This document shows positions 59,486 to 64,000 of a stretch of DNA of 64,000 bases, piece after piece (position 1 is the stretch's first letter; every line of letters begins with the position of its first letter). The stretch is from NCBI GenBank assembly GCA_022575985.1, contig JAKSXM010000014.1, positions 29,016,001 through 29,080,000 on the forward strand. Direction: 5' to 3'. Source of the DNA: Anagrus nilaparvatae (Eukaryota > Arthropoda > Insecta > Hymenoptera > Mymaridae). The translations under genes and the position numbers were made by a program. Under the pieces are notes generated by a model. The model was not told the origin of the DNA and did no database searches. It saw only the letters and a program-made list of their open reading frames with translations.

Positions 59486-62254
59486 ATTTTATCTGTTTAT
59501 TATATTATTTTAAATTATTAAACTTTTTTTTCAAAAATTAACAAATTTATAAGAAAAAAAACCACCAATTCTTTTTTATAAGTAAAAATTTTTAATTTAT
59601 TTAGGTATAAAAACTTGATTTAATATTAGTTTTATTCATTATTTTTAATAAATAAATAATTTTAAATTACAAAAACACCATCGATGGATTCTTTTTGTCA
59701 GAGATATCGCATGATGGGAGGAGAGTATGTTCTTCAATGGTTTTCCAAGTATATATATCATGTATATCATCACGTATATATACGTATGAGTACTTACAAA
59801 TGAGTCATATATTATTATACACGGTCTTTGAGTACTAGACGTTCGTAATTTCATGGTAATGTGACAAAAACTATAAATTAGAGTGAGACAATAGTTTTTT
59901 TGTTTTTGTCTAACTCATAGCTTTTGTCATATTACCATGAAATGACGAACGTCTAAAAGACAAATACCTTGTATATCGTGCCTTGTATGCGGTCTGATGG
60001 TGGAAGTAGAAATTTAGATCAATTTTAAAACCAATGAAAAAAATGCGCAACAACGTATAAAGCGAGTTTTATTAAAATTAAATTTTTTTTAAAATTTATT
60101 TAAAGAGACTGATTTAATACATATAAATATTTGAATATGATATATAAGAATTAGTGTATTTATTTTAATAATTTTAAATAAATAAAAATTAATTATTATA
60201 TTATTATCAAAAAAAGTCATGTGAAACTCTGAAATATATATATATATATATGTAATAAATTTATTATATTATTTTTTTAATTTTTTTAATTAAATAAATT
60301 TACAAAAAAACAATTAATATTTAATTATTATTTAAAAAGTAATAAATGTATATGGGTAATTGTTAAATTTTTTGCCATGACTTACGCAGAAAAATACCGC
60401 AAGATTTTTTTTTTAATATAAAATTGCTTTTTTAATCATTGTAATTACTTTATTGTTTACATAGTCGATTAATTATTTTAGTTAAAATTCATTTTTAAAT
60501 ATAGAGTCTAAGGTTAAAAAACATTTTTAAAATAAGCCTTTTTTCGAAAAAAATAAGATATGATCATAATAATTTAAGTTTTTTTAACAGCATAGTGAAT
60601 TGCTAAGATTCCAAAGTTTGAAATAAATCAATCAAAAATTAATTGAAATATTATAGTAGGTGTTACAAAAATTGAAAATCTCAAATTCCTAACGTTCTGA
60701 GGTTGCTTTTTCGGAAATTAACCCTATATAGTATTACAGTCAAAATTTCAGATTTTTTCAATAAATTTCAAAATATGCAGCTAATTAAAAATCTAAAATT
60801 TTGGCTAGTTTTCCAATAATTTGTGAATATTAACAAATTATATGACTTTTTAAAAAAATTTAATTTCACAGAATTTTAATTTTGCAAGTAAAAAAAATTT
60901 TGTCAAACTTTTCATATACCTAGCAAATAAATTACAAATAAACCTTATAAATTACTGATTAACGCACTCTATAACCAGCACAACGTAAATCAAAATCAAT
61001 ATTAAAAGTAGTTTTTATACAACAATAAAAATTAATTTATTACAGAATTTAGCATCAAAAATTAATTAAAAATTTATTAATACTTACTTAATTAAAAAAT
61101 AAATTGAGTATTAATTAAATAGTAAATTTGCAACAACAAAAAAGCTTAGACTAAAAAAAATATAACAGGTGATAGCTAATAAGTACACTTGCACTAAATT
61201 GACTTCTGTAAACTGCACATATTAGGTACTTTTTACAATGTTATAATAACTATAACTATACTATTACGTCTCTCAATACTAATTTGTTTAAAAATAATTT
61301 AGAGTGGGGGTTATTATAATTATCCTTATTTTTTTATAATTTTTGTTGCTTATTATTTACTTTTTTTATTAATTACCTAATTAAGTTTTATAAAAATTAA
61401 ACTAAATATACAGTGATACAATACAATATAATGTCAGAAATTTTATGTACTTATGTGGGAATTTGAGTAATGTCATTTTTAGCTTACTCCAACAAAAAAT
61501 TTCTTTAAATAATTTTCTTTATCGTATTTATAATTATATGCATGTTTAAAAACCAGTTCAGAAAATTGTTTTAATTAATCGACAAGGACAAAAAAAATTT
61601 TTTTTATTTTTGTACCCGAAAATTTAACTTTTACCTTTAAATTATTGGGTATATTTTTAATAAAATTTTCTGCGAATTTTTAGGCAAGGGCATATTAAAT
61701 AATAATGTATTGAAAATTCAAACAACTTAATTTTTATGTTGATATTTTATATTTTCATATTGATTATTTTACGTATAGGTGTACAATCGCATAAAATACC
61801 TGTGTTAATGTTTTTATTTAAAAAAAAAATGAATGTTTTACCAATGTTTCACAAATAGTTTTTGAAAAATAAGTTCTAAAAAATAAAAAAATAAAAATTT
61901 ATTTTATTAGTTTTATAAAAACGAAACTATTGTTACTGTTTACAATGACAAATTTTATTGCTTAAAAATGCATTAAAATTTAAACAATTTGACGTGTCAT
62001 AAAAAAATTTTCAATTTTTTGAAACGCAAAACAAATAAATCATCAACTGTTAATTACTCTTTTTTTGGTTCCTCATATTAGAGATAAAGAATTTGAAATT
62101 ATTGGTTCAATATTTTTCAAATTTTTTTTTTAAATATGGCTCAGAATGTTAAAAATGGTCGGAAACGTGAAAATCAATTTCTAGTCATATAAACCTGAAA
62201 ATTAAGGAATTTTTTTGAATCTGTGCCATCGGAAAAGACGTGTTTTCTTGACAC
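59486..62254. other. non-coding region upstream of SPT2
   Basis: AT-rich, contains the SPT2 promoter by position and the inverted repeat at 59834-59957. No gene is recognised. Confidence 0.4.
59834..59957. mobile_element. 124-bp inverted-repeat MITE
   Basis: TAGACGTTCGTAATTTCATGG and ATGGTAATGTGACAAAA at the left are matched by TTTTGTCATATTACCATGAA and GACGAACGTCTA at the right. Confidence 0.65.
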
Positions 62255-63005
62255 TAGAAGAAAAATTATATGCGACCTTTGGACATACAAAAAATGCCTA
62301 AGATTGCAGGCTCATATAAGAAAAGTAAAGAATGGTCCAAATCGCACGTAAACTGCGATTTGGGCCATTATTTATTTATGGACAAGGGTCGTATACGATC
62401 TTTCTTCGTCAGTGGCGAGAAAACGCGTCTTTTCCGATCGCGCAGCGGCCGCTGACAAGAAAACTATATATATATTTTCTTGTTAGTGTCCAGAAAGTGC
62501 GTGTTTTCTGGCCGCTGCGCTATTCGAAAAAACGCATTTTCTCGACACTAAGCAAGAAAAATTATGTTTTGTCCTTGGCCACAAAAAAAGGATTCCCCAA
62601 ATCGCAGTTTACCATCCTCGGCTTCGCCTCGGACGGTAATTTACGTGCGATTTGGGCCATTCTTTACTTTTGTGGCCATGGGTAAAAATGTACTATTTTT
62701 CTGGTCAGCGGCCAGATAGCACGTATTTGCCGGCCGCTGCGCGTCCGGAAAAGACGTGTTTTCTCGCCACTGATGCAGAAAAATCGTATGCGACCCTGGG
62801 ACATAAAAAAAGAATGCCCCAAATCGCAGTTTACCATCCTCGGCTTCGCCTCGGAAGGTAATTTACGTGCGATTTGGGCCATTCTTTATTTATGGACAAG
62901 GGCTGTATAAAATTTTTCTGCGACAGTAGCGAGAAATTTAGATTTCCTTGTCCGCGCAGCGGCCAGGAAATCGTACTTTCGTGGCTACTGTACAGAAAAT
63001 TATAT
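62255..63005. mobile_element. cluster of GC-rich hairpin elements (at least three)
   Basis: Three palindromic cores (62331-62385, 62580-62675, 62810-62890) each hold AAAGAATG-x-CCCAAATCGCA facing TGCGATTTGGGCCATTCTTT. Two of them are closed by the GGCTTCGCCTCGG loop. They are linked by GGCCGCTGCGCG and GAGAAAACGCGTCTTTTCC blocks. ORFs of 60-117 codons here are read through palindromes on both strands and look spurious. Confidence 0.7.
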
Positions 63006-63414
63006 ATATATATCATGAAAACTAGATTGGAAATTGTTAAATGATCTCTGAGTTAAGTTACCACCGGGATCAACTTTTGCATCAGTATTTTATTTTAACT
63101 CTATTTTGCGCTTAGAGGTCTATTTGTACGAGGGGCTATTTTTATCATTTTGGAATCTTTGTTGCTCCTTCAGAGTTCCTTTTTTACGGAGATCACATTT
63201 TACATCATGGATTCTTTTTAGCCCTAAGTTACCCACTTTGCCCCTAAAGGATATTTTACCCTTCGGGGATACAAATTTATTTTGCATTCCAAATAAATTT
63301 GGCCCAAATGCTGATTAAAATATATCATTTCCAAAGTTTTTCTATTTTACCGAAATCTGCATACAGTACGGTTTGTCAGCTATAGTAAAGCCAAATAAAT
63401 TTAATAAATTTTTC
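63006..63414. other. non-coding, unplaced sequence
   Basis: Somewhat more mixed in composition. No recognised gene or repeat. Confidence 0.35.
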
Positions 63415-63620
63415 TTCCTAGAGGGCCGAAAACACTTTTTTCGCCTTTCGAAAAAAACGCGTTTTCACCCCACTGAGAAAGAAAAATTTCGTTTTGTCAA
63501 TAGGAACAAAAAAAAATACCCCAGATCGCAGTTTACTTAATTAACGTGCGATCTGGGCCATTCTTTTTTTTTGCTCCCTTGGTTAAAAATGTACTATTTT
63601 TTTCTCTGTGTAAAACCCTA
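63415..63620. mobile_element. diverged member of the GC-rich hairpin family
   Basis: CCCCAGATCGCAGTTTACTT faces AACGTGCGATCTGGGCCATT in a hairpin at 63520-63565. The flanking AAAACGCGTTTTC phrase matches the cluster upstream, but the GC-rich loop is replaced by TTAATTAA. Confidence 0.6.
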
Positions 63621-64000
63621 TGGATAAAACTAGCGGGAAATTTAAAACTAAGATTCTCGTTGTTTTGATGCTTCTTAAAACTAGAGTAATTTAATTAAAT
63701 CATTTAAAACATTTTTTTATAAATTAATTAATAAAAAGTTCAATAAAAAATATTAAATCATAAAAAAAGTTTTTAAAAAAATTTCGAAAATTTGGAATAA
63801 ATCGAATAAAATTGAAGGGTTAAAAAATACAAGCTTTTTAAATTTTATTACTTAAATTAATTTTTTAAATCAATTAATATTTGAGATAAATTGACCATGA
63901 TTAAATATAAATATTATTACAATTTATTATGTTATTAATTATCCTTAAAAAAATGAATAATAAAAATGTTTCATAATTATATACTAATTAATTTATAAGT
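63621..64000. other. non-coding AT-rich end of window
   Basis: No feature recognised. Confidence 0.4.

Noticed and set aside
62332..62685. 117-codon ORF and neighbouring 60-72-codon ORFs on both strands
   Set aside because: They run through GC-rich palindromes where stop codons are scarce on both strands; the peptides mirror each other and match no family.

Overview
This is nuclear DNA from an AT-rich insect genome. Genes have short introns, AATAAA-type ends and mostly small intergenic gaps, and they are separated by dense fields of inverted-repeat (foldback) transposons. The set of orthologues (LETMD1, ZC3H3, TAF7, two glutamine synthetases, ATP7, Gemin6, SPT2) is animal. The base composition, the TTAGG copies inside one element and the rhabdovirus-like insertion would suit a parasitoid hymenopteran, but that placement is only a guess.

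Layout. 1-2.6 kb: the 3' end of a LINE and small inverted-repeat elements. 2.6-7.1 kb: a convergent pair, LETMD1-like (+) and the five-finger CCCH protein ZC3H3 (-). 7.7-9.05 kb: a probable spliced non-coding snoRNA host gene (+) with four near-identical introns, each carrying a C/D-box-like core 75-84 nt before the 3' splice site. 9.46-10.48 kb: a 1.0-kb terminal-inverted-repeat transposon ending 138 bp before the TAF7 start codon (10.6-13.5 kb). 15.1-17.1 kb: a broken endogenous rhabdovirus-like nucleoprotein. 19.35-19.94 kb: a TTAA-flanked MITE with perfect 15-bp ends.

24.7-27.3 kb and 35.7-43.0 kb hold two glutamine synthetase genes in the same orientation, one cytosolic and one with a mitochondrial presequence encoded by a separate first exon 5.9 kb upstream. 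Between them lie a TTAGG-bearing foldback, an 860-bp near-palindrome, a 25/50/200-bp higher-order minisatellite and a LINE fragment. 44-49.5 kb is almost entirely foldback DNA, including two members of one long family and one element with another hairpin family nested in it. 50.6-54.2 kb encodes an intron-free ATP7 copper ATPase (-), divergent from Gemin6 (+, 55.0-55.6 kb). SPT2 (serine palmitoyltransferase long-chain-base subunit, -, 56.8-59.5 kb) closes the genic part. 59.5-64 kb is non-coding with a cluster of GC-rich hairpins.

The genes do not form one pathway. They are housekeeping functions: transcription initiation, mRNA 3' processing/export, snRNP assembly, nitrogen and sphingolipid metabolism, and copper transport. 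Splice structures were read by eye from GT/GC-AG sites, reading phase and family continuity; every multi-exon coding sequence below closes in frame. The most unusual items are the snoRNA-host array, the linked cytosolic/mitochondrial GS pair with a GC-AG intron in one copy, and the endogenous viral nucleoprotein.
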